Shown one piece after another: positions 1 through 7,858 of a DNA stretch of 64,000 nucleotides. Source of the DNA: Chitinophagaceae bacterium (lineage in GTDB: Bacteria > Bacteroidota > Bacteroidia > Chitinophagales > Chitinophagaceae); the NCBI GenBank assembly GCA_016719015.1, contig JADKAZ010000007.1, positions 1 through 64,000 on the forward strand, written 5' to 3'. A program made the translations under genes and the position numbers. Numbering within the stretch: position 1 is the stretch's first letter; each line of letters starts with the position of its first letter. The notes below the pieces were generated by a model. The model was not told where the DNA came from, ran no database searches, and saw only the letters and a program-made list of their open reading frames with translations.

Positions 1-819
1 GGTATTTAATAGCGTCAGCGGTGGATCACTGCTGAAGATTTGAGAGTTTCTTTTAATGATTGAATCCGGCGTTAGTTCTTTAAAGGTTGTCTCTTTTGTA
101 AGCAGTTGATCGAAGGGCTCATAATAAAAAAAACCTGCACTGGAGATGCTGAGCCTTTCATTGGCTTTTCTTAGTTTCTCTTCTTGTTCTTCACAGGCAG
201 TTATTTTACGTTCATAATAATCACTGATTGATGAAGACAAAACATTGTTTTTAATTAAACGAAAACTACCTGAATTTTTTAATTGTGTGATGGCTGTACG
301 GTTGAAGACAACGGAGTTAAAACTTGAACACTTTAACCATAATTCGTAAAGACGGTTTCCATTTATCTGACCTTTTATTGCCACACTGATTGCTGCCCTG
401 AATGAATCCAGTTGCATACCTATTGTTTCATTATTTACAAGGTTTCGGTTATAACGGATGGTATCATACTTTAAGTTTTCTACCATATCATACATATACT
501 TCCGGGCTCGTTCCTTTTCAATTTTATGCTCCAGCTGGTACTCTGCTAAAAATCCGCAGAACACCGCCAGGAACAACATGAGAAATTCCCAGAAATAACT
601 TTTCCAATTTTTCTTTCCATGACTATTATGTGAGTGATGATGTACTTCCATATCTTCCTGAGTTGTAAGTTGTGGGTTATAGGTTGTAGGTTTTTCAGCT
701 TCTGTGTTTGCTTTAGCTTGTACAATGGATTCATCAATTGCAGGAGGGTTCAACTGATGTTCTTGCTGTTTGTTGTCGCTGGTCGACTGTGGACTGTCTT
801 TATTTTGTTCATCGCTCAT
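1..819 (-). CDS. His-rich single-pass membrane protein, paralogue 1 (3' end outside window)
   Basis: The reading frame is open from an ATG at 819 down to base 1, so the C-terminus lies beyond the left edge. The start at 819 is one base after the stop of the upstream gene (823-821), which suggests coupled translation. It adds 56 polar residues (Q, N, T rich, no hydrophobic stretch) ahead of the MEVHHHSH motif at which the paralogues start; an internal start at 651 is the alternative. After the His motif come a basic stretch, a membrane segment (about residues 73-93, core MLFLAVFCGFLAEYQ) and a soluble part containing the family motif QLKNSGSFRLIKNN. The function is unknown. The layout suggests a short cytoplasmic tail and a periplasmic domain (inference). 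Confidence 0.8.
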   Translation of the reverse strand, partial: MSDEQNKDSPQSTSDNKQQEHQLNPPAIDESIVQAKANTEAEKPTTYNPQLTTQEDMEVHHHSHNSHGKKNWKSYFWEFLMLFLAVFCGFLAEYQLEHKIEKERARKYMYDMVENLKYDTIRYNRNLVNNETIGMQLDSFRAAISVAIKGQINGNRLYELWLKCSSFNSVVFNRTAITQLKNSGSFRLIKNNVLSSSISDYYERKITACEEQEEKLRKANERLSISSAGFFYYEPFDQLLTKETTFKELTPDSIIKRNSQIFSSDPPLTLLNT

Positions 820-820
820 A

Positions 821-1600
821 CTACTTCAGGTCAAATTCTTTTTTTAAAAGCAAAATTAATTCCCGGGCATCTGATATAGCCCTGGGAAAAATGTTGTTTA
901 AAATCAAGTTCATGTATCCTTTCCTGTTTTCAAAGCTATTGGCATATTCATTCAACAACTGAGGGTCGCTATTTTGAATCGGAACCCTATTCTTCATTAA
1001 TGAATCTGGCAATATTTGCAGCGTATCAACAGGCAACACTTTTGAGTAGTATTTGTAAAAGTGATTGTTCAGGATTCTGCTTCTAATACCAAGAGTTATC
1101 TCCCGCCGTTCCCTATCACCATTATTCAAACTCCGTACATAACTCTGCCTGGAATAATAGGAACTGATTTTATTGACCAGCTCATGATTTCTAAAATACC
1201 GCAAATTACCCGATTGTGTTAGCTGGATAAGAGTGGCATCATTCCAAAGAGTAATCGGCGATGTAGTACCAATTTGAGAATGATAATAGAAGGAGCCCCG
1301 CACCTTGTTTCCTGAAATCCCACTGTATACAACTGAACTGATACTGTCAATACTCACCAATATCTTCTCGAATTGTTTAACACCTCCCGAAATGGCAACT
1401 GTATCATTTTCAAGATCTTTAATTAATAACCGGGCATATTCCCCGGCCCTTATTTTTTCAATTTTATGTTCCCGTATATTTTCAGCCATAAAACCGCAGA
1501 ACACAGCGAGGAACAACATTAGAAACTCCCAGAGATAATGTGTCCATTTCTTCCGGTGTCCTGAGCTTGTCGAAGGATGGGCATGGTGGTGTACTTCCAT
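821..1600 (-). CDS. His-rich single-pass membrane protein, paralogue 2
   Basis: 259 residues, starting MEVHHHAH. Residues about 9-14 (PSTSSG) replace the TAR of the sister genes and are encoded by an inserted REP-like repeat. Then follow KKWTHYLWEF, a membrane segment to about residue 40 and a soluble domain with the motif LTQSGNLRYFRNHEL followed by an SSYY element. The whole array shares this L-K-x-S-G-x-L-R pattern, which also resembles the Bacteroidota DUF6090-type membrane proteins; that link is my inference from the motif alone. The gene lies 18 bases downstream of the TPM gene on the same strand. No catalytic motif is visible. Confidence 0.8.
   Translation of the reverse strand: MEVHHHAHPSTSSGHRKKWTHYLWEFLMLFLAVFCGFMAENIREHKIEKIRAGEYARLLIKDLENDTVAISGGVKQFEKILVSIDSISSVVYSGISGNKVRGSFYYHSQIGTTSPITLWNDATLIQLTQSGNLRYFRNHELVNKISSYYSRQSYVRSLNNGDRERREITLGIRSRILNNHFYKYYSKVLPVDTLQILPDSLMKNRVPIQNSDPQLLNEYANSFENRKGYMNLILNNIFPRAISDARELILLLKKEFDLK
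1559..1577. repeat. REP-like repeat inside a coding sequence
   Basis: The plus strand reads TCCTGAGCTTGTCGAAGGA. The core CCTTCGACAAGCTCAGG (reverse strand) is a widespread dispersed bacterial repeat known to occur within genes. Here it keeps the frame of the paralogue-2 gene and adds a short P/S/T/G peptide between the His motif and the basic KKW stretch. I saw no second perfect copy in this window. Confidence 0.7.
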
Positions 1601-1618
1601 AATAATAATAATGAGATG

Positions 1619-2083
1619 TTATTGTTTTTTTGGCAGTTGCTCTAAAAATTCTATGGCTTTCATACAAATCTGGGTAACTCCCTCTGCTGTTCTTTTTTGC
1701 TTCAGGGATTCAAAACCCGACTCCAGCAAACCGAGCAGCAAGTCCTCATTTACATAGGGTAATGTGTATTTGTTTACACTTGCAAAAAGCAACGAATTTT
1801 TCCGGCTCATCAGTAATATAAAACTATAAAAGCTGTCTGTTGCGGGTGAGCCATACTGCATTTGTACTGATGTCGCAAATCCTTCAGCTGAGATATCTGC
1901 CGTATCGGTATAAACTACCACCAGGTTACCGCTTTTTTTTCTGTAGGCCTGCAGCAAGCTGTCAATCCGTTGTACTTCCTGAGAGGTAAATAAATTTTCT
2001 TTATCCTGTACCTGGGTTGGGGACTGGGCAAACAAAGAGCTACACATCATCAATGCAAGCAGTAAGGCCAATGATTGTTTCAT
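1619..2083 (-). CDS. secreted TPM-domain protein
   Basis: 154 residues. There is a clear signal peptide (MKQSLALLLALMMCSSLFAQ). The mature part begins with DKENLFTSQEVQRIDSLLQ and GNLVVVYTDTADISAEGFAT, the typical opening of TPM domains (the fold of the periplasmic part of YgcG and of the plant thylakoid TLP18.3 protein). Known members have been linked to membrane-protein repair or acid phosphatase activity, so a specific role cannot be given. At 154 residues it is a bare TPM domain without the C-terminal membrane anchor of YgcG. It sits inside the array of His-rich membrane paralogues, 7 bases downstream of paralogue 3, so it is probably co-transcribed with them and may act on the same envelope process (inference). 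Confidence 0.75.
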   Translation of the reverse strand: MKQSLALLLALMMCSSLFAQSPTQVQDKENLFTSQEVQRIDSLLQAYRKKSGNLVVVYTDTADISAEGFATSVQMQYGSPATDSFYSFILLMSRKNSLLFASVNKYTLPYVNEDLLLGLLESGFESLKQKRTAEGVTQICMKAIEFLEQLPKKQ

Positions 2084-2090
2084 ATTGATT

Positions 2091-2825
2091 TTATTTCAGA
2101 TGATATTCTTTTTTGATTAACTCAATAAGTTGTTGGGCAGCTTTGTTTCTTTGGTTCCCAATCTTTTCTGCCAGAAAAAATGCGCCGTATAAATATTGTG
2201 CGGTGGAAGCTAACTGGTTGAGTGTTGTCCTGTCTTCTGTAAGTAAATCAGCTGAAGCGGCAGGCTGCTCCGTTCTCTCTTTTATTATTTTCAGCAACAA
2301 TCCGGCATCAAATATTTCCCCCATTTTTTTTCCAAAATCAGTACCCCAGGTATAAGCTGCATCGTTGTATTTTTTTAGATCTATTACCGAGTAATAGTAA
2401 TGAGAAACACTGTTAGCTACCTGTTTATTCCTGATAAGCCGCAAGGCACCGGAACTTTTCATTTCTTCAAAAGTGCGGTCCGTTGTGTACAGCGCCTTGT
2501 AGTTAGGTAATATCATTCTTGCTGTAAAAGCAAGTGTAGCAATATGCTGTTTTATTTCGGGGCTTTTTATTAATACTATCAATGTATCGATGGAGTTAAA
2601 CAGAACTTTGTTGTTTCTTGTATACTCACTGTAAATAACCGTGTCGGTTTTTAAATCTTCCAGCAGATTTTGAACATAAATTTTTTCTTTATCTCTTTCA
2701 ATTTTATGTTCTAACTGATACTCTGCCAAAAAACCGCAGAACACAGCAAGGAATAACATTAAGAACTCCCAGAAATAATGGGTCCATTTTTTTCGGGCGG
2801 TGTGAGAGTGTGCATGTACTTCCAT
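2091..2825 (-). CDS. His-rich single-pass membrane protein, paralogue 3
   Basis: 244 residues: MEVHAHSH, then ARKKWTHYFWEF, one membrane segment (about residues 18-38) and a positively/negatively charged linker (LEHKIERDKEK), then a soluble domain with MKSSGALRLIRNKQVANSV and SHYYY. The C-terminus is IELIKKEYHLK, nearly the same as in paralogue 4 and paralogue 6 (KEYHLK, KEYRLK). The conserved tail and N-terminus with a variable middle suggest a common anchor and assembly surface with divergent sensing or binding parts (inference). It is 5 bases from paralogue 4. Confidence 0.8.
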   Translation of the reverse strand: MEVHAHSHTARKKWTHYFWEFLMLFLAVFCGFLAEYQLEHKIERDKEKIYVQNLLEDLKTDTVIYSEYTRNNKVLFNSIDTLIVLIKSPEIKQHIATLAFTARMILPNYKALYTTDRTFEEMKSSGALRLIRNKQVANSVSHYYYSVIDLKKYNDAAYTWGTDFGKKMGEIFDAGLLLKIIKERTEQPAASADLLTEDRTTLNQLASTAQYLYGAFFLAEKIGNQRNKAAQQLIELIKKEYHLK

Positions 2826-2830
2826 AAAAA

Positions 2831-3583
2831 TTATTTAAGATGATATTCTTTCTTAATCAGGTCTATTAATCTTTCAGCACTTTTTTCAATATCCTCGTAA
2901 AATGCCTTGTCCTGCACAATCGTTGTTTTAAGCTTATGCAGGTGGTTCAGGTATTCCAGTAATAGTGTCGTATTTATTTCAATAGAAATACCGGCCGCTT
3001 CCCCTTCCAGCCGGGCTGCTGTGCTGGTGTTGCTTTTGTAATAAGCCAACAAAGAGTAATCGTTGATTATTTTTTTAATGTAGTCATTAATAATACCTGA
3101 ATAATTCCAGTAGGTATGTTTATAATAACTATCGGCCCTTTCCCATAAAAAATCATAGCTTAAAAGGGAATCAGCCACATTTTTTTTTCTGATGAGACGC
3201 ATATTCCCGGCGTTTTTCAATTGGGTAATGGTGATGTTGTTGCGGTCGTAAGCTCTGTCCCAGGATGAACGGCGCATGAGGTTATGAACATAGGCCGGTA
3301 TTATTTTTTCATCCCGGTGAATAAAAAAATAGTCAAACAGCGAATCAATAGCTTTAATGCGTTCTTCTTTACGGGGAAATCCTTCTTTTAAATGAGCGGT
3401 ATCTGCCATCAGGTCTGTCAGCATGGATTTCATGTATTGCTTTTCCCGGTCCTTTTCAATCTTATGTTCCAATTGGTACTCCGCTAAAAAACCGCAGAAT
3501 ACAGCGAGAAACAACATGAGAAACTCCCAGAAATAATGGGTCCATTTTTTTCGGGCGGTGTGGGCATGGTGGTGTACTTCCAT
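2831..3583 (-). CDS. His-rich single-pass membrane protein, paralogue 4
   Basis: 250 residues: MEVHHHAH, membrane segment as in its neighbours, then ITQLKNAGNMRLIRKKNVAD followed by LLSYDFLWERAD. The C-terminus is LIDLIKKEYHLK. It begins 3 bases after the stop of paralogue 5. Its first 45 codons match those of paralogues 3, 5 and 6 almost base for base, including a 38-base block (3525-3562) that is identical in paralogues 3 and 6, while the rest of the gene has diverged strongly. Confidence 0.8.
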   Translation of the reverse strand: MEVHHHAHTARKKWTHYFWEFLMLFLAVFCGFLAEYQLEHKIEKDREKQYMKSMLTDLMADTAHLKEGFPRKEERIKAIDSLFDYFFIHRDEKIIPAYVHNLMRRSSWDRAYDRNNITITQLKNAGNMRLIRKKNVADSLLSYDFLWERADSYYKHTYWNYSGIINDYIKKIINDYSLLAYYKSNTSTAARLEGEAAGISIEINTTLLLEYLNHLHKLKTTIVQDKAFYEDIEKSAERLIDLIKKEYHLK

Positions 3584-3586
3584 CAG

Positions 3587-4369
3587 TTAGTCTTTTATGT
3601 GATAATTAGTTTTGATTAATTGTAAAAGAGAATCGGACGAAAGTTTCTGAGCGGCCACAATATTCGTTAAGTTGCTCAGTGTAGTTTGATAGTATAAGAT
3701 GTCATCATGGTATTTTGAAATAAGTTCGGGATCGTTTTTGTCGAGGTAATTTCCTTCAGGAATTAATTTTTCAAATTCGTTATAAGGCAGAAATACTGTT
3801 TTAAAATCTTTCTCAATAGCTTTAAAAGCATTACGGGCAAGGCTCATGTTAAAAAGCTCTTTATTGGTAGTTTCAAACGTATGGAAATAATGAAGCAGCA
3901 GATCGTAATTGTATTTGCAGGCATCCAGTCCCTGGTCGTATTGCAAAATGCCGCTTGCTACTTTCGATTTTTTTATTAAGCGGAAGCCGCCATTGTATTT
4001 TAACTGCGACAGCGTAAGTTCTGAAAATTGAATAGGCATGTACCAGTATGTGTACATCAGTGAGTAGGTAAATAATTTACGTTGATAATTTTTTTCTGCC
4101 TGTGGATTGGATAACATATCCAGTAAAGAATCAAGTCCGCTTATTAAAAGCCGGTTGCCAGTTACCATGGTGTTTATATTGGCCGTATCTTTTTTCAGGT
4201 CTTCCACCATCAGTTGCATATATTCTTTCTCCCGGTGCCGCTCAATAGTTTGTTCTAATTTGTATTCCGCTAAAAAACCGCAGAATACAGCGAGGAACAA
4301 CATGAGAAACTCCCAGAAATAATGGGTCCATTTTTTTCGGGCAGTGTGAGAGTGGTGGTGGACTTCCAT
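3587..4369 (-). CDS. His-rich single-pass membrane protein, paralogue 5
   Basis: 260 residues: MEVHHHSH, TARKKWTHYFWEF and one membrane segment, then LEQTIERHREKEYM, LSQLKYNGGFRLIKKSKVAS and LQYDQGLD. The tail LLQLIKTNYHIKD keeps the family pattern but is the most diverged of the set. It is the last gene before a 73-base gap (4370-4442), which holds no gene and no clear terminator, so transcription may run through from paralogue 6. Confidence 0.8.
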   Translation of the reverse strand: MEVHHHSHTARKKWTHYFWEFLMLFLAVFCGFLAEYKLEQTIERHREKEYMQLMVEDLKKDTANINTMVTGNRLLISGLDSLLDMLSNPQAEKNYQRKLFTYSLMYTYWYMPIQFSELTLSQLKYNGGFRLIKKSKVASGILQYDQGLDACKYNYDLLLHYFHTFETTNKELFNMSLARNAFKAIEKDFKTVFLPYNEFEKLIPEGNYLDKNDPELISKYHDDILYYQTTLSNLTNIVAAQKLSSDSLLQLIKTNYHIKD

Positions 4370-4442
4370 AGTAAGTTATAAGTAGGTTATTTGTTTTAAG
4401 TTAAGAGGCTCGCTGCTCATAGCAAATGGCTCACAGCCTTTT

Positions 4443-5228
4443 TCATTTAAGGCGATATTCTTTACGCAATAGTTTTAGCACCTCCGCATTCACCTCTATA
4501 TATTTTTTAAAATGAAGGGTACGGGTAGAGTTTAATGCATTAAAGCAATAGTTATTCAAAATATTGATAGCATATTGCTTATCCAATTTGTCCAAAGATT
4601 TTAATTGAAAAGGAATTATTTCCATATTCTTTTCATACTCATTGGCTGCATCAAAAATGGATATACTACCATCCTGGGTTAGTTGCGACTGAAAATCAAA
4701 ATCAAAATGGCGTATCATAAGCGGATTAATATAATCTAATCGTATGGAACTTTCCAATTCCCGCCGGTCATTAATATTATTGATGGCTACGGACAAATCG
4801 CCGATTAATTTTTGCAGTTCATTATTTTTAAAATAACGCAAAGCTCCCGAGTTTTTTAACTGTTCCAGCACTATAGTTCTTGGTTCAAAGAGTGTCGGGG
4901 AGCGGAAGTTGATACCATAGAGGAAACTAAGGACAAATGGCTTTGAAACATTTGTAAGGCTGCTATCTTTAAAATACTTAATCAGGTATTTGAGGGCATT
5001 TTCCTGCTTAACCCGGTTTTCAGATTTGAGCACAACATTAGCCGAATCATTTTTCAGTTCATCGTAAAGGTTTTTAGCCAGCTCTTTGGCCCGGTCTCTT
5101 TCAATCTTATGCTCCAATTGATACTCTGCTAAAAATCCGCAGAACACAGCGAGGAACAACATTATAAATTCCCAGAAATAATGGGTCCATTTTTTTCGGG
5201 CGGTGTGAGAGTGAGCATGTACTTCCAT
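4443..5228 (-). CDS. His-rich single-pass membrane protein, paralogue 6
   Basis: 261 residues: MEVHAHSH, TARKKWTHYFWEF, one membrane segment, then LEHKIERDRAKELAKNLYDE, LEQLKNSGALRYFKNNELQK and the tail LKLLRKEYRLK. It is the first member of the array in the direction of transcription and lies 7 bases downstream of a serine hydrolase lipoprotein gene, so it may belong to the same transcript. A His-rich N-terminus before the membrane segment would lie in the cytoplasm by the positive-inside rule (KK next to it); metal binding is possible but unproven. Confidence 0.8.
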   Translation of the reverse strand: MEVHAHSHTARKKWTHYFWEFIMLFLAVFCGFLAEYQLEHKIERDRAKELAKNLYDELKNDSANVVLKSENRVKQENALKYLIKYFKDSSLTNVSKPFVLSFLYGINFRSPTLFEPRTIVLEQLKNSGALRYFKNNELQKLIGDLSVAINNINDRRELESSIRLDYINPLMIRHFDFDFQSQLTQDGSISIFDAANEYEKNMEIIPFQLKSLDKLDKQYAINILNNYCFNALNSTRTLHFKKYIEVNAEVLKLLRKEYRLK

Positions 5229-5235
5229 AAATAAT

Positions 5236-6630
5236 TTATTGTTTTATCAATTCGGTTTTTACACCGTAAGCAATCACCCAGCTTTTGGTAATTTTTTTAT
5301 CAGCTCCCATTTCAAATTCTATCTGCCGGTCGCTGCCATCGGTGTAAAAGAACTTTGTAGCCGACTCAGGTTTTAATTCCAGCGACATACCATTCGGTAA
5401 CACCCGGAACAGTTTTGTTCCTTTTCTCTCCAGGGTGATTTCATTGTTGGCCTTGTATCTACCGGTAAACTGGTTCAGTGTTGCTGAGTCCATTGTTATC
5501 TCTTTATGATCATAAGGCATCACCACTTGTTTGCCTGCCATTATATGCTGCAGTGTATTACAAAGGGCTGGAGAATTTGAACTGTTGTTGGAAAGAAGAA
5601 CATAGGTCTGATCTTTATCTGCATTGCGGGCAAGAAAAGTCGTGTAGCCCGGCCATCCACCAGAGTGAGAAATGATATTACCAAAATCATTTTTTTCCAT
5701 AAACACCCCAAAACCATATTGAGAATTTTTCACCGTATCAATAATGGCCTGGCCTTTCAGCATTTCTATTTGTGTTTCTTCACTAAGCAGAGTGTGATTT
5801 TTTATGGCCCGGTCCCATTTCAATAAGTCTGCTGTAGTAGAGTTAACCACACCATCACCCTGTATCCCATCCAGGTAAATTACAAAACTGAAATCGGGGA
5901 GACTATCTGGCATAAAATGCTTTTTTAAACTGTCGTTATATACAAAGCCATAAGCATAGTTGGCAATAGTGTCTTTTAATGAACGACGGGTATTATAAAC
6001 ACGGGTATGATGCATACCCAATGGTTGAAAAATATTATCAGCCATGTAATCTTTAAAGGATTGTCCCGAAATTTTTTCAATAATCGAGGCGAGTATAGCG
6101 TAAGCCGTATTACTATAGGTCCATTTCGTTCCGGGTGCAAATAATACGGGCAATTTTTCTTTTGCCAGAAAAGCAATCATATCATTATTGAAAGCAATTT
6201 TTGAACGGTCCCATTTTTCGTTCATCGCTTCTTCATAATCCGGCAGGCCGGATGTATGCGTAAGCATATGCCAGATAGTAATGTTTGAATAGGGGAGTTC
6301 CGGAAAGTACTGACGTAAGGAATCGGTCAGTTTTAATTTTCCTTTATCCTTTAATAACAAAATACCAGTGGCGGTAAACTGTTTACTAACAGAAGCCAGT
6401 TCAAAAACGGATGAATCGTTGAGTAATCGTTTGGTGTCAAAATCAGCAAAGCCATATGATTTTTTAAAAACGATTTTTCCATTCTCTGCTACCAGCACAT
6501 TCCCATTGAAGTTGTAGTGTGCTGCCTGGCCGGAAAGAAACTCATCCAGTTTAGCAGCAGTATCGCTGGTGGGTTTTTTGGATTGGCAGGAAAACAAAAA
6601 AATTGTGAAGGCTAGCAATAAACTTTTCAT
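5236..6630 (-). CDS. serine hydrolase lipoprotein, beta-lactamase class C fold
   Basis: 464 residues. The lipobox-like FLFSC at residue 15 predicts a lipoprotein. The beta-lactamase/transpeptidase-like domain carries S80-V-S-K83 (nucleophile and general base), Y172-S-N174 and H322-S-G-G325, all three class C motifs. The last 100 or so residues form a beta-rich C-terminal domain (QFTGRYKANNEITLERKG) of the kind that follows many Bacteroidota members. Such proteins are esterases, D-aminopeptidases or peptidases; the sequence does not show the substrate, and resistance is not implied. It is followed within 7 bases by the paralogue array and preceded at 23 bases by an M19 dipeptidase. Confidence 0.88.
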   Translation of the reverse strand: MKSLLLAFTIFLFSCQSKKPTSDTAAKLDEFLSGQAAHYNFNGNVLVAENGKIVFKKSYGFADFDTKRLLNDSSVFELASVSKQFTATGILLLKDKGKLKLTDSLRQYFPELPYSNITIWHMLTHTSGLPDYEEAMNEKWDRSKIAFNNDMIAFLAKEKLPVLFAPGTKWTYSNTAYAILASIIEKISGQSFKDYMADNIFQPLGMHHTRVYNTRRSLKDTIANYAYGFVYNDSLKKHFMPDSLPDFSFVIYLDGIQGDGVVNSTTADLLKWDRAIKNHTLLSEETQIEMLKGQAIIDTVKNSQYGFGVFMEKNDFGNIISHSGGWPGYTTFLARNADKDQTYVLLSNNSSNSPALCNTLQHIMAGKQVVMPYDHKEITMDSATLNQFTGRYKANNEITLERKGTKLFRVLPNGMSLELKPESATKFFYTDGSDRQIEFEMGADKKITKSWVIAYGVKTELIKQ

Positions 6631-6653
6631 GAATTTTTATTTTTGAGGGACTA

Positions 6654-7856
6654 TTATTTTTCATTTGCAGCAAACACTCTCAGGAAATTTCCACCCAGCA
6701 TTTTTTGGATATCTTTTTTACTGTATCCTCTTTTTACCAGCTCCTCCGTAATTTTCGGAAAATCTTCAACGCCATCTAATCCGGCAGGCAATGAGTTTAC
6801 ACCGTCAAAGTCGCTGCCAAATCCTACATAATCCACTCCCACCAGTTTTACAATGTAATCAAGATGATCAAGTAGCATACTCATCGGCGGACGAAGCCCT
6901 TTTACTTCATCGGGGTATTTATTGAATAAATACACCTGCATAAAATATGGTTCTGGATTAGCTTTTAGCAAAGAATCCATTTCTATTTTATGTTTTGCAG
7001 TAAAGGCATCGCTTCTGGCTTCAAACAAAGGATCCAAAAAGCCACTGTAAAAATTAAGATGGATAACGCCACCATTTTTTGCCACTGCTTTTATCTGCTC
7101 ATCTTTCAAATTTCTTCTGTGCTGGCAGAGATTGTAGACACAACTATGAGAAACCAATACTGGTTTGGAAGTAGTAGCAATAGCATCCCAGAATGTTTGT
7201 TCGCCAACATGAGAAAGGTCAACTAACATTCCTAACTCATTCATCTTACTAATTATCTGTTTGCCGAATTCGGTAAGACCTTTTTTCCCTTCTGAGTTTA
7301 AAACCCCTCCTGCGGAGGGGCTGGGGGAGGTCTCATCTAATGCAGAAGTGGCCCAATCGGTAGAATTATTCCAGGTAAGAGTGATATACCGGACGCCTCT
7401 TTTATACAATGCATCTAATTTTCCCAAATCATTTTCTATCATATGTCCGCCTTCCACACCCAACAACACGGCTAATTTATTTTGTTTGCTTGCTTTGATA
7501 ATATCGCCGGCGGTAAATGCCTGCATCATTGTAGAGGGGTTTCGGTTAGTCCAGGCTATTACTGTATCAATTTCCCTGTTAGCCCATGCATATGGATTTT
7601 TCATATTGCCATCACACCAGATAGAAAAGAATTGTGCATCCACGCCACCTTCTTTCATCCGTTGCAGGTCAGAATGTGTTTTTGTTTTTAATGACTGGTC
7701 AAAACTTATACCACCATCAATAGCCGTGGTGGGAATGTCGTTGTGAGTGTCGATAAGGATCGATTTAAAATGCAATTTTCTTGCCTGCTGCGAATAATTT
7801 GTCAAAGAAGAAAATAATAATGTTGCTAAGAAGAAAACGAAACGATAATTGTTCAT
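6654..7856 (-). CDS. membrane dipeptidase, peptidase family M19
   Basis: 400 residues with a signal peptide. The zinc dipeptidase signature is complete: DTHND with H38 and D40, GVEGGH with the bridging E135, DLSHV with H216 and SHS with H237. Family members cleave dipeptides, including some with D-residues at the C-terminus. Residues about 175-192 (TSPSPSAGGVLNSEGKKG) interrupt the usual sequence between TWNNSTDWATSALDE and LTEFGK; this segment is encoded by a GC-rich palindromic repeat that keeps the frame. It starts 2 bases from the stop of the next upstream hydrolase gene, so a peptide-processing operon with the two serine hydrolases is likely. Confidence 0.9.
   Translation of the reverse strand: MNNYRFVFFLATLLFSSLTNYSQQARKLHFKSILIDTHNDIPTTAIDGGISFDQSLKTKTHSDLQRMKEGGVDAQFFSIWCDGNMKNPYAWANREIDTVIAWTNRNPSTMMQAFTAGDIIKASKQNKLAVLLGVEGGHMIENDLGKLDALYKRGVRYITLTWNNSTDWATSALDETSPSPSAGGVLNSEGKKGLTEFGKQIISKMNELGMLVDLSHVGEQTFWDAIATTSKPVLVSHSCVYNLCQHRRNLKDEQIKAVAKNGGVIHLNFYSGFLDPLFEARSDAFTAKHKIEMDSLLKANPEPYFMQVYLFNKYPDEVKGLRPPMSMLLDHLDYIVKLVGVDYVGFGSDFDGVNSLPAGLDGVEDFPKITEELVKRGYSKKDIQKMLGGNFLRVFAANEK
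7304..7334. repeat. GC-rich palindromic repeat inside the M19 gene, copy 1
   Basis: A hairpin with arms CCCCTCC (7304-7310) and GGAGGGG (7314-7320) is followed by CTGGGGGAGGTCTC. The minus strand therefore reads CCTCCCCCAGCCCCTCC, close to copies at 10782-10820 and 24197-24225. It is translated in frame within the dipeptidase. Confidence 0.7.
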
Positions 7857-7858
7857 AC

